Source: CBDFKF01 sp965248765 (GTDB taxonomy: Bacteria; Pseudomonadota; Alphaproteobacteria; VGEJ01). Taken from it: a stretch of 64,000 nt of DNA. Within the stretch, counting starts at the first letter, position 1. Each line of letters opens with the position of its first letter. This document shows, one piece after another, positions 42,811 to 50,423 of this stretch. The position numbers and the translations under genes are program-made. The notes beneath the pieces were generated by a model. That model did no database searches, was not told the origin of the DNA, and worked only from the letters and a program-made list of their open reading frames with translations. The DNA is taken from the NCBI GenBank assembly GCA_965248765.1, contig CBDFKF010000004.1, forward strand, positions 2,666,001 to 2,730,000, given 5' to 3'.

Positions 42811-44067
42811 ATGAATCTCTTGGAGCTAAAGCGCAAGTCACCGACCGAGCTCCTCAACTACGCCGAGGAGCTCGAGGTCGAAAACGCGAGCACCCTGCGT
42901 AAGCAGGACATGATGTTCGCGATCCTGAAGCAGCTCGCCGAAAAGGACGTCGAGATCTCGGGCGGGGGAGTGCTCGAGATCCTGCAGGATGGCTTCGGCT
43001 TCTTGCGCGCGCCTGAATCAAACTACTTGCCAGGCCCCGACGATATCTACGTTTCGCCGAGTCAGATCCGTCGCTTCGGCCTGCGGACTGGCGATACCGT
43101 TGACGGTCAGATCCGCTCGCCCAAGGATGGCGAGCGTTACTTCGCGCTCCTGCGGATCAACCAGATCAACTTCGAAGAGCCCGAGCACACCCGCCACAAG
43201 GTCAATTTCGACAACCTCACCCCGCTCTATCCCGAGGAGATGCTCAAGCTCGAGCTTGAGGATCCCACCTCGCCGGACGTGAGCGTGCGGGTGATCGACC
43301 TCATCACGCCGCTCGGCAAAGGCCAGCGCGCGCTGATCGTGGCGCCGCCACGCACCGGCAAGACGATGATCTTGCAGGCCATCGCCAACTCACTCGCCGT
43401 CAACTGCCCTGAGGTTTATCTGATCGTCTTGCTGATCGACGAGCGCCCCGAAGAGGTCACTGACATGCAGCGCTCGGTCGAGGGCGAGGTCATCAGCTCG
43501 ACCTTTGATGAGCCGGCCGTCCGCCACGTGCAGGTCGCCGATATGGTGATCGAGAAGGCCAAGCGTCTGGTCGAGCACAAGCGCGATGTGGTGATCTTGC
43601 TTGATTCGATCACCCGCCTCGCGCGTGCCTACAACACGGTCGTGCCGTCCTCGGGCAAGGTGCTCACCGGTGGTGTCGATTCGAACGCGCTACAGCGGCC
43701 CAAGCGCTTCTTCGGGGCGGCGCGCAACGTCGAGGAGGGCGGCTCACTCACCATCATCTCGACCGCGCTGATTGATACCGGCAGCCGCATGGACGAGGTG
43801 ATCTTCGAGGAGTTCAAGGGCACCGGCAACTCGGAGATCGTGCTCGACCGCAAGCTCGCCGACAAACGCACCTGGCCGGCCATTGACATCACCAAGTCCG
43901 GCACCCGCAAGGAGGAGCTGCTGCTCGACAAGGGCACGCTTGCCAAGATGTGGGTGCTACGCCGCATCCTCTCGCCGATGGGCATTGTCGATGGCATGGA
44001 GTTCCTGCTCGATAAACTCAAGCACACCAAGGCGAACAGCGAGTTCTACGAGTCCATGAACACCTGA
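42811..44067 (+). CDS. rho: transcription termination factor Rho
   Basis: Rho is the hexameric RNA helicase that ends transcription. The 418-residue protein has the N-terminal helix bundle (MNLLELKRKSPTELLNYAEELEVE), the RNA-binding cold-shock-like domain (GVLEILQDGFGFLRAPESNYLPGPDDIYVSPSQIRRFGLRTGD), Walker A APPRTGKT near 178, Walker B VVILLDSITRLARAYN with the Q-loop GGVDSNALQRPKRFFGAARN, and the R-loop around TGSRMDEVIFEEFKGTGN. Complete and canonical. The hemJ-rho gap carries a DnaA box and a hairpin. Confidence 0.98.
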   Translation: MNLLELKRKSPTELLNYAEELEVENASTLRKQDMMFAILKQLAEKDVEISGGGVLEILQDGFGFLRAPESNYLPGPDDIYVSPSQIRRFGLRTGDTVDGQIRSPKDGERYFALLRINQINFEEPEHTRHKVNFDNLTPLYPEEMLKLELEDPTSPDVSVRVIDLITPLGKGQRALIVAPPRTGKTMILQAIANSLAVNCPEVYLIVLLIDERPEEVTDMQRSVEGEVISSTFDEPAVRHVQVADMVIEKAKRLVEHKRDVVILLDSITRLARAYNTVVPSSGKVLTGGVDSNALQRPKRFFGAARNVEEGGSLTIISTALIDTGSRMDEVIFEEFKGTGNSEIVLDRKLADKRTWPAIDITKSGTRKEELLLDKGTLAKMWVLRRILSPMGIVDGMEFLLDKLKHTKANSEFYESMNT

Positions 44068-44104
44068 GCCGCGCGCCCGCGCGAGCTCTGCGCCGTCCCT
44101 CCCG

Positions 44105-45082
44105 CTACGGAATAAGCACCGTCGAGCCTGTCGTGCGCCTGGCTTGAAGGTCGGCTTGTGCCTGCGCCGCTTCTGCAAGCGGGTAGGTCTGATTGACCTC
44201 GATCTTGACCGCACCGCTGCGCACCACCTCGAACAGACTCTCGGCGGTCTCGAGCAACTCGGCGCGGCTCGCCGTGTAGTTGAACAGGCTTGGCCGAGTC
44301 AGGAACAGCGAGCCTTTGGCTGCAAGCACGCCCGCGTCGAACGGCGCTACCGGGCCCGACGCGGCGCCGAACAGCGCCATGGTACCGAGCGGGCTCAGGC
44401 AATCGAGGGAATCATCGAAGGTGTCCTTGCCGACGGAATCGTACACCACCGGCACGCCGGCCCCATCGGTAATCTCTCTGACACGCTCGACGAAGTTCTC
44501 CTCGCGGTAGTTGATCGGATGATCGCAGCCGTGGGCACGCACGAGCTCGACCTTCTCAGCGCTGCTCACCGTCCCGATGACGGTGGCGCCGAGATGCTTG
44601 GCCCACTGGCAGGCGATGAGGCCCACGCCGCCGGCTGCGGCGTGGAACAGGATGGTCTGGCCAGCCTCCACCCGAAATGTCCGGTGCAGCAAATACTGGA
44701 CTGTCATCCCCTGCAGCAACATTGCCGCCGCCTGGCGATCGTCGATGTCGTCAGGCAGCGGAATGAGCTTGTCGGCCGGCGCCAGCCGTGCTTCGGCATA
44801 GGCGCCGATCGGCGCCGTCGCATAGCCGACGCGGTCGCCGACCTTCACCTCGCTCACCCCCGCGCCGACGGCGTCCACCACCCCCGCTCCCTCGAAGCCG
44901 AGGATCAACGGCAGCTCGGGTGGCGGATAGGTGCCTGAGCGGAAGTAGCAATCGATGTAGTTGAGCCCGACCGCGCTCTGGCGCAGGCGCACCGCGCCCG
45001 GCCCCGGATCACCGACTTCGATGTCCTCCCAGCGAAGCACCTCGGGCCCGCCGGTCTCGTGTAGGCGGATAGCCTTTGTCAT
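44105..45082 (-). CDS. qor: NADPH:quinone oxidoreductase (zeta-crystallin-like)
   Basis: This is a zinc-free MDR-superfamily reductase that passes one electron from NADPH to quinones. In 325 residues it has QSAVGLNYIDCYFRSGTYPPPELPLILGFEGAGVV, the quinone oxidoreductase signature ETILFHAAAGGVGLIACQWAKHLGATVIGT-like loop (here GQTILFHAAAGGVGLI), and NYREENFVERVREITDGAGVPVVYDSVGKDT. No zinc-ligand cysteine triad is present, in line with the quinone reductase branch. It follows the dienelactone hydrolase gene by 9 bp on the same strand. Confidence 0.92.
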   Translation of the reverse strand: MTKAIRLHETGGPEVLRWEDIEVGDPGPGAVRLRQSAVGLNYIDCYFRSGTYPPPELPLILGFEGAGVVDAVGAGVSEVKVGDRVGYATAPIGAYAEARLAPADKLIPLPDDIDDRQAAAMLLQGMTVQYLLHRTFRVEAGQTILFHAAAGGVGLIACQWAKHLGATVIGTVSSAEKVELVRAHGCDHPINYREENFVERVREITDGAGVPVVYDSVGKDTFDDSLDCLSPLGTMALFGAASGPVAPFDAGVLAAKGSLFLTRPSLFNYTASRAELLETAESLFEVVRSGAVKIEVNQTYPLAEAAQAQADLQARRTTGSTVLIP

Positions 45083-45091
45083 TGCAGCCCC

Positions 45092-45790
45092 TCAGCCGAG
45101 GTTGGCCTGGAAGAATTCACGCGTGCGCCCGTTGGCGAGGCTCGCCGCGGCCTGATCGAAGTGCTCGCCGCCGACCCGCGCGAAGGCGTGGTCGACCCCC
45201 GCATAGGGATGGATCGTGACGTGGGCGTTGCTGGCGAGCCCGTCGCTGACCTTGGCCTGGGCCTCCTTCGGGCAGAATTGATCCTCCTCGGCGACGTGCA
45301 GCATCAGCCGGCCAGAGATGCGGCTGGCTTCATCGAGCTTGTCCTCGATGCCGACCCCGTAATAGCCAACGGCGCATTCAGCCGAGGTTCGGGCGGCGGT
45401 GAGATAGGCTAGCAACCCGCCCAGGCAGTAGCCGACGGCGCCGACCTTGCCGCTCGATCCTTCGAGGCCGCGCAGGTGCCCGATCGTCGCATCGATGTCG
45501 GCGATCCCCTTATCGACGTCGAAGCCCTGGAAGAGCTGGAATGCGCGCTGCCATTCCGCCTCGCTCTGGTCGGTAAGCTGGATGCTCGGCTCTTGCCGCC
45601 AGAACAGATCGGGGCAGAGCGCCGTGTAACCATCGCCGGCCAGACCGTCGGACACATCGCGCATCACCTTGTTGACACCGAAGATCTCCTGGATGACCAC
45701 CACCCCCGCACCGCCGCCGCCGGCCGGCGTCGCGAGATAGCCCGAGAACGCGCCGTCGGCGCCCTCGATCGTGATGTCGATACCGCTCAT
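45092..45790 (-). CDS. dienelactone hydrolase family protein
   Basis: This is an alpha/beta hydrolase of the DLH family (carboxymethylenebutenolidase type), which opens lactone rings in aromatic degradation; many homologues act on other esters. The 232-residue protein shows GVVVIQEIFGVNKVMRDVSDGLAGDGY with the catalytic-triad-related Glu in QEIFG. The nucleophile elbow is VGAVGYCLGGLLAYL with Cys at the active site, and the Asp and His come from HVAEEDQFC and YAGVDHAFARVG. It is upstream of qor in a two-gene unit. No other aromatic-ring pathway gene is near. Confidence 0.9.
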   Translation of the reverse strand: MSGIDITIEGADGAFSGYLATPAGGGGAGVVVIQEIFGVNKVMRDVSDGLAGDGYTALCPDLFWRQEPSIQLTDQSEAEWQRAFQLFQGFDVDKGIADIDATIGHLRGLEGSSGKVGAVGYCLGGLLAYLTAARTSAECAVGYYGVGIEDKLDEASRISGRLMLHVAEEDQFCPKEAQAKVSDGLASNAHVTIHPYAGVDHAFARVGGEHFDQAAASLANGRTREFFQANLG

Positions 45791-45906
45791 GTCGATCCTC
45801 CCTTCCTATGTCTGGCTGTTGAGGCCAACCTAGCGCCGACCCTCGGCATTGTCATCGCTTCCGTCCGCCGCCGCGGCCGGCTTAAATCAAGTCTAACCGT
45901 CGCTTC

Positions 45907-46014
45907 GATCCTTCGAGATGCAGCCCCTTGGGCTGCTCCTCTGGATGAGGGGCCTTCAAATTCAAGAACTCCCCTCATGGTGAGGAGGCGCGAAGCGCCG
46001 TCTCGAACCATGAG
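45907..46014. repeat. pair of REP-like palindromic repeats
   Basis: Two imperfect palindromes face each other. The first (45907-45950) contains GCAGCCC / GGGCTGC arms inside a CTTCGAGA...GGATGAGG frame. The second (45974-46014) has outer arms CTCATGGT / ACCATGAG and inner arms GGCGC / GCGCC. The second shares GCGCCGTCTCGAA and a CTCATNNTGAGG opening with another repeat at 60522-60577. They lie in the 234-bp gap between the dienelactone hydrolase and ogt genes. Confidence 0.8.
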
Positions 46015-46024
46015 TCTTTGCGCA

Positions 46025-46471
46025 CTAGGCGGGCAGCGAGCCCTCGAGACGCAGGAGCGCGCGCTTGGTCGTGAGCCCCTCGCCACCCGAGTAACCGCCG
46101 AGGTCGCTCGCCCCGACGACGCGGTGGCACGGAATGAAGATCGGGATGGGATTGCGCGCGCAAGCCCCGGCGACCGCTCGCGGGCCGCTGTCGAGGTCGT
46201 GCGCCAGCGCGCCGTAGCTCCGGGTCTGGCCCGCCGGAATCGCCTGCATCGCCTTCCACACGCGGTGTTGGTGCGCCGTGCCGCGTGGATTGAGCGGCAG
46301 GCCGGAGATCATTCCGCTATCGAAATAACTATGGAGAACCTGCCGGGCGCGGCTGAGCAGCGGCGTCTCGCGTTGGTCGGCCACCCATCCCCACTCCAGG
46401 GCGACGATCGCGCCGTCCTCCTCAAACACCGTGAGATCGCCGATCGGCGCGTGCATGGAGACCTGGGGCAC
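46025..46471 (-). CDS. ogt: methylated-DNA--protein-cysteine methyltransferase
   Basis: Ogt repairs O6-alkylguanine by moving the alkyl group to its own cysteine. The 148-residue protein has the acceptor motif IPCHRVVG with C115, the helix-turn-helix arginine-finger region AIPAGQTRSYGALA, and the closing GGYSGGEGLTTKRALLRLEG. The N-terminal domain is the short type. It starts 4 bp after the yyaL stop on the same strand. Confidence 0.94.
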   Translation of the reverse strand: MPQVSMHAPIGDLTVFEEDGAIVALEWGWVADQRETPLLSRARQVLHSYFDSGMISGLPLNPRGTAHQHRVWKAMQAIPAGQTRSYGALAHDLDSGPRAVAGACARNPIPIFIPCHRVVGASDLGGYSGGEGLTTKRALLRLEGSLPA

Positions 46472-46475
46472 GGCC

Positions 46476-48512
46476 TCAACTCGCGATGGCGGGGCTCGGC
46501 AAAGCGGCGGCCAACGCGCCGGGTTCGGTCAGCGGCAGCGAGCAGGTCTGGCCGATGCAGACGTAAGCCGTTGCCTGACCGTCCATCACGGTCTTACCTG
46601 TGGCCGGGTGGCCGGCGGGCAGTTCGGCGTTCGGCGGTACGGCGAGGACGACCCGGTTAGGCGGCCCCTTGCGGTGGACCGTTTGCAACAAGGCCTGGGT
46701 ATCAGCCGCGGCGCGATCGCCGATGATCGCGATCTGCGTCGCCCCGTCCAACAGACCGTAGTTGTTCATCAGCGTCGTCAGCGTCAGCGAGCTGCGGCCG
46801 AGTTCGCTCGCGAATGCCTGGATCAACGTCTCGCCGCGCTCGCGGTACGTGTCATCGCCGGTGAGGTAGTAGAGCCTGAGCAGCACGCCGGCCATGATCC
46901 CGTTGCCAGCTGGGGTGGCGTTGTCGGCCGCGCTCCGGGTGCGGACGATCAACCCCTCGGCATCGGCGGCCGTGAAGAAATACCCACTGTGGGTATCGTC
47001 CCAATACTGTTCGTTGGCGACAGCGACCCATCGCCGAACCCGGTCGAGATAGCGCGCGTCGCCGGTGGCCTCGAATAGGGCGATGGCGGCGCCCGCCATC
47101 GCCGCGTAGTCGTCGATCAAGGCTGTGTGCTTGGCCTGGCCGTCGCGGTAGCTGTGCAGGAGGCGATCGCCGGCCGACATCCGCTCCACCACCGCATCGA
47201 AAGCACGTCCAGCGAGCGGCAACCAGCCCGGCTCGTCGAGCGCCAGGGCGGCATTGGCCAGCGCCGCGATCATCAGACCGTTCCAATCGGCCAGCACCTT
47301 GTCGTCCCAGCCCGGCTTCGGCCGGGCGTCCCGCTCGCGAAACAAGATCGCCCGGCACTCGGCAAGCAACTCCTCATCCTCCGGTGCGCCGAGTGCGAGT
47401 CGGGCGCTGCGATTGAGGATGTTGTGGCCTTCCCAGTTGCCGTCGGGCGAGACATCGTAGGCGGCCTTGAAGGCGGTGCTTCGCGGGCCGAGCAATCGGT
47501 CGATCTCGTCGGCCGCCCAGACGTAGAACCGCCCCTCTACGCCTTCGCTGTCGGCATCCTGGGTAGAGGCGAAGCCGCCGCCCTCGGCGATCATCTCGCG
47601 CCTAACCCAATCCACCGTTTCCCGCACCCGCGCCTCATAGAGCGGGTTGCCGGTGTCCTGCCAGACGGCGACGAGAATATCGATTAGCTGGGCGTTGTCG
47701 TAGAGCATCTTCTCGAAGTGCGGCGCCAGCCAATGGGGGTCGGTCGAATAGCGAGCGAAGCCGCCGCCGAGATGATCGTAGATGCCGCCCTGGCACATCC
47801 GGTCGAGCGAGACCAAGACGGCATCGCGATAGGCGTTGTGCCCAGTGCGGAACCAGGCGCGCCACAGGAATTCGAGGATTGCGCAGTTCGGGAACTTCGG
47901 TGCGCCGCGCATGCCGCCGTGGATCATGTCGATCTGGCCGACCAGATGCTCGGCGACCTGGTCGAGAATCGCCGGGCTGAATGCACTGACCGGACCGTCC
48001 TTCTGCGGCTTGGCGAGCTGGCCGAGGGCATCGACCAGCGCGGTCGTGTTTTTTGTGACCTTTTCCGGCTCGCTTCGGTAGATCCGGTGGATCTCGCGCA
48101 ACACATCTGGGAATCCCGGCCGGCCCATGCGCGATTCCGGTGGAAAATAGGTGCCGCCCCAGAACGGCTTGCCGTCGGGGGTCAAAAACATCGTCAGCGG
48201 CCAGCCGCCCTGCTGGCCCAAGAACGCCAGCGCGTGCTGATAAATGGCATCGATGTCGGGACGCTCCTCGCGGTCCACCTTGATGTTGACGAACAGCTCG
48301 TTCATCTGGTCTGCGATCTCGTCCTTTTCGAACGATTCGTGGGCCATCACGTGGCACCAGTGGCAAGCGGCATAGCCGACGCTCAAAAGAACCGGCCGCC
48401 CCTCGCGCTTGGCGGTCTCGAATGCCTCGGTGCCCCACGGCTGCCAGTGGACTGCGTTGTCCTTGTGCTGCAGGAGATAGGGACTCGTTTCTTGGCCGAG
48501 GAGATTGGGCAT
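46476..48512 (-). CDS. thioredoxin-fold / DUF255 protein (YyaL family)
   Basis: The 678-residue protein belongs to the YyaL/SSP411 family. The N-terminal domain is thioredoxin-like with a CHWC motif at C50-C53 in SVGYAACHWCHVMAHESF, and FVNIKVDREERPDIDAIY. The rest is an (alpha/alpha)6 barrel like that of N-acylglucosamine 2-epimerases and glycosidases (GGIYDHLGGGFARYSTDPHWLAPHFEKMLYDNAQL, DDKVLADWNGLMIAALANAAL). The C-terminal end has a CIGQTCSLP motif. The function is not settled for the family. It is divergent from the ferredoxin gene and heads a unit with ogt. Confidence 0.92.
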   Translation of the reverse strand: MPNLLGQETSPYLLQHKDNAVHWQPWGTEAFETAKREGRPVLLSVGYAACHWCHVMAHESFEKDEIADQMNELFVNIKVDREERPDIDAIYQHALAFLGQQGGWPLTMFLTPDGKPFWGGTYFPPESRMGRPGFPDVLREIHRIYRSEPEKVTKNTTALVDALGQLAKPQKDGPVSAFSPAILDQVAEHLVGQIDMIHGGMRGAPKFPNCAILEFLWRAWFRTGHNAYRDAVLVSLDRMCQGGIYDHLGGGFARYSTDPHWLAPHFEKMLYDNAQLIDILVAVWQDTGNPLYEARVRETVDWVRREMIAEGGGFASTQDADSEGVEGRFYVWAADEIDRLLGPRSTAFKAAYDVSPDGNWEGHNILNRSARLALGAPEDEELLAECRAILFRERDARPKPGWDDKVLADWNGLMIAALANAALALDEPGWLPLAGRAFDAVVERMSAGDRLLHSYRDGQAKHTALIDDYAAMAGAAIALFEATGDARYLDRVRRWVAVANEQYWDDTHSGYFFTAADAEGLIVRTRSAADNATPAGNGIMAGVLLRLYYLTGDDTYRERGETLIQAFASELGRSSLTLTTLMNNYGLLDGATQIAIIGDRAAADTQALLQTVHRKGPPNRVVLAVPPNAELPAGHPATGKTVMDGQATAYVCIGQTCSLPLTEPGALAAALPSPAIAS

Positions 48513-48666
48513 CCGCGCTTCCCATTCGGGCGGCGGTCAGCGACATTGCGCTCACGCGGCCCATGTCCTAAGTGTGGGCGATCCTAACGCGAGGCGGCGG
48601 CCGCCGGCTACCATTCAAGGGCCGGTATTTCCAAGGCCAGCATTCCGAGGATACGATTCAAAACCG

Positions 48667-49047
48667 ATGGACAGCGGCGCTAATCCGACGGGAACCCGAG
48701 CCAGTGATGACGGCCAGTACTACTCGCGCCACGTCTTCGTGTGCGTGAACGAGCGCCCGAACGGACACGAACGCGGCTGCTGCAAGGAAAAAGGGTCGGA
48801 GCCCCTGCGCAATTACATGAAGGCGAAGGCCAAGGTCTTGGGCTTGAGCGATGTCCGGATCAACGCCTCGCTCTGCTTGGACCGCTGCGAACTTGGCCCG
48901 ACCATGGTCATCTATCCAGAGGGCGTTTGGTACACCTACCGCAACCAGGCCGATCTCGACGAGATCCTGGAGACCCATGTCCAGGGAGGCGAGCGCGTTG
49001 AGCGGCTGTTGCTGAAAGTGGACCAGACCGAGCCGCATTTGCCCTGA
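48667..49047 (+). CDS. thioredoxin-like [2Fe-2S] ferredoxin
   Basis: This is a small, 126-residue protein of the Shethna/thioredoxin-like ferredoxin family. The four expected cluster ligands are in HVFVCVNERP, ERGCCKEKGS and SLCLDRCELGP (C, C, C...C spacing as in NuoE-like folds), and GPTMVIYPEGVWYTY follows, a common family stretch. In many alphaproteobacteria it sits just upstream of mnmE, as here. Its TGA overlaps the start of mnmE. The electron partner is unknown. Confidence 0.9.
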   Translation: MDSGANPTGTRASDDGQYYSRHVFVCVNERPNGHERGCCKEKGSEPLRNYMKAKAKVLGLSDVRINASLCLDRCELGPTMVIYPEGVWYTYRNQADLDEILETHVQGGERVERLLLKVDQTEPHLP

Positions 49048-50363
49048 CCACCGGCGAGACCATCTTCGCGCTGTCGAGCGGACACGGCCGGGCCGGCATT
49101 GCCGTTCTTCGCATCTCGGGATCGCACGCGCTCGCCGCTGCCCAGGCACTCGGCGCCCCGCAAGCCCCACCGCCACGCCGCGCGGTGCGCCTTCACCTCC
49201 GCGATCCCGAGAGCGCCGAGCCGCTGGACGATGGCCTCATGTTGTGGTTCCCGGCGCCGGCAAGCTTCACCGGAGAAGACGTGGTCGAGCTCCATGTCCA
49301 TGGCGGGAGTGCGGTGGTGGCCGGTACCATCGGGGTATTGGGGCGTTGCGAAGGCCTGCGCATAGCCGAGCCCGGCGAGTTCACGCGCCGCGCGTTCGAG
49401 AACGGCAAGTTCGACCTGACTCAAGCCGAGGCGCTGGGCGACCTCATCAACGCCGAGACCACTGCCCAGCGGCGCCAGGCGCTGCGTCAGCTCAGCGGAG
49501 ACTTCGGCGCGCTGTGCAATCGCTGGCGCGACGCGCTGGTTGCGAGCCTCGCCCACCTCGAGGCGGCGATTGACTTCCCGGACGAGGACTTGCCTGAGGG
49601 CATCGCCGATACCGTCGCTAGCCAGATATTGAGCGTCCGCGAGGAAGTAGCGCGATATCTTGATGATGATCACCGCGGCGAGCGGCTGCGCCAGGGGGCC
49701 TACGTCGTCATCCTGGGGGCGCCAAATGTCGGCAAATCCAGCCTCCTCAACCGGCTCGCGCGGCGCGAGGCGGCGATCGTCTCGGCCCGTGCCGGCACCA
49801 CCCGTGACGTCATCGAGGTCAACATGGATCTCGGCGGCTACCCGGTGACGCTCGCGGATACCGCCGGTCTCCGTGACGCCGGGGACGAGATCGAGGAGGA
49901 AGGCGTGCGCCGGGCCCGCGACCGCGCGGCCATCGCGGATCTGTGCCTCGATGTCCGGGATGCGAGCAGGCCCAACGGTGCAGCTGCCAGGGCGTCCGGG
50001 GGGGAGAACACGCTGATCGTCTGGAACAAAAGCGATCTGCTCGACGGGGCTCGGACAGCGTCGCCGGGGCATGCTGTCTCCGCGCTCACCGGCGACGGGA
50101 TCGAGGATCTGGTGCGGGCGATACGAGAGGTGGTGGCAGATGAGTTCGCCGGCGGGACGACGGCGATCATCACGCGGGAGCGGCACCGGCGGTCGCTCGA
50201 GGCCTGTGCCGCAGCGGTCGGGCGCTTCCAAGCGGGGAGGGAGATCGCGCTGGGGGCGGAGGACCTGCGTCTGGCGGTGCGGGCGTTGGGGCGGATCACG
50301 GGCCGGGTTGATGTGGAAGATCTACTGGATGTTGTGTTTCGCGACTTCTGCATTGGCAAGTGA
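49044..50363 (+). CDS. mnmE: tRNA uridine-5-carboxymethylaminomethyl modification GTPase MnmE, apparent CTG start
   Basis: MnmE works with MnmG to modify U34 of several tRNAs. The reading frame shows the N-terminal formyl-THF domain from TTGETIFALSSGHGRAGIAVLRISG, then the G domain: G1 GAPNVGKSS near 225, G3 DTAGLRD, G4 NKSD. It ends with the conserved C-terminal CIGK. Family members begin two or three residues before ETIFALSSG. The only codon there is CTG at 49044, which overlaps the ferredoxin stop as CTGA. No ATG, GTG or TTG lies between the upstream in-frame stop (48999) and this point; the first ATG (49230) would delete conserved sequence. So either CTG is used or a base is wrong. Confidence 0.95.
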   Translation: MTTGETIFALSSGHGRAGIAVLRISGSHALAAAQALGAPQAPPPRRAVRLHLRDPESAEPLDDGLMLWFPAPASFTGEDVVELHVHGGSAVVAGTIGVLGRCEGLRIAEPGEFTRRAFENGKFDLTQAEALGDLINAETTAQRRQALRQLSGDFGALCNRWRDALVASLAHLEAAIDFPDEDLPEGIADTVASQILSVREEVARYLDDDHRGERLRQGAYVVILGAPNVGKSSLLNRLARREAAIVSARAGTTRDVIEVNMDLGGYPVTLADTAGLRDAGDEIEEEGVRRARDRAAIADLCLDVRDASRPNGAAARASGGENTLIVWNKSDLLDGARTASPGHAVSALTGDGIEDLVRAIREVVADEFAGGTTAIITRERHRRSLEACAAAVGRFQAGREIALGAEDLRLAVRALGRITGRVDVEDLLDVVFRDFCIGK

Positions 50364-50379
50364 TGTTTCACGTGAAACA
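50364..50379. promoter_or_regulatory. parS: parS centromere site 1
   Basis: TGTTTCACGTGAAACA is a perfect 16-bp palindrome identical to the parS consensus recognised by chromosomal ParB proteins. It begins immediately after the mnmE stop codon, in the 60-bp gap before mnmG. The parAB genes lie 2.5 kb downstream. Confidence 0.97.
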
Positions 50380-50423
50380 GAGCGCGCGGTATGATGGCGC
50401 CCACTCGGCACAGGAGGCTGGTG

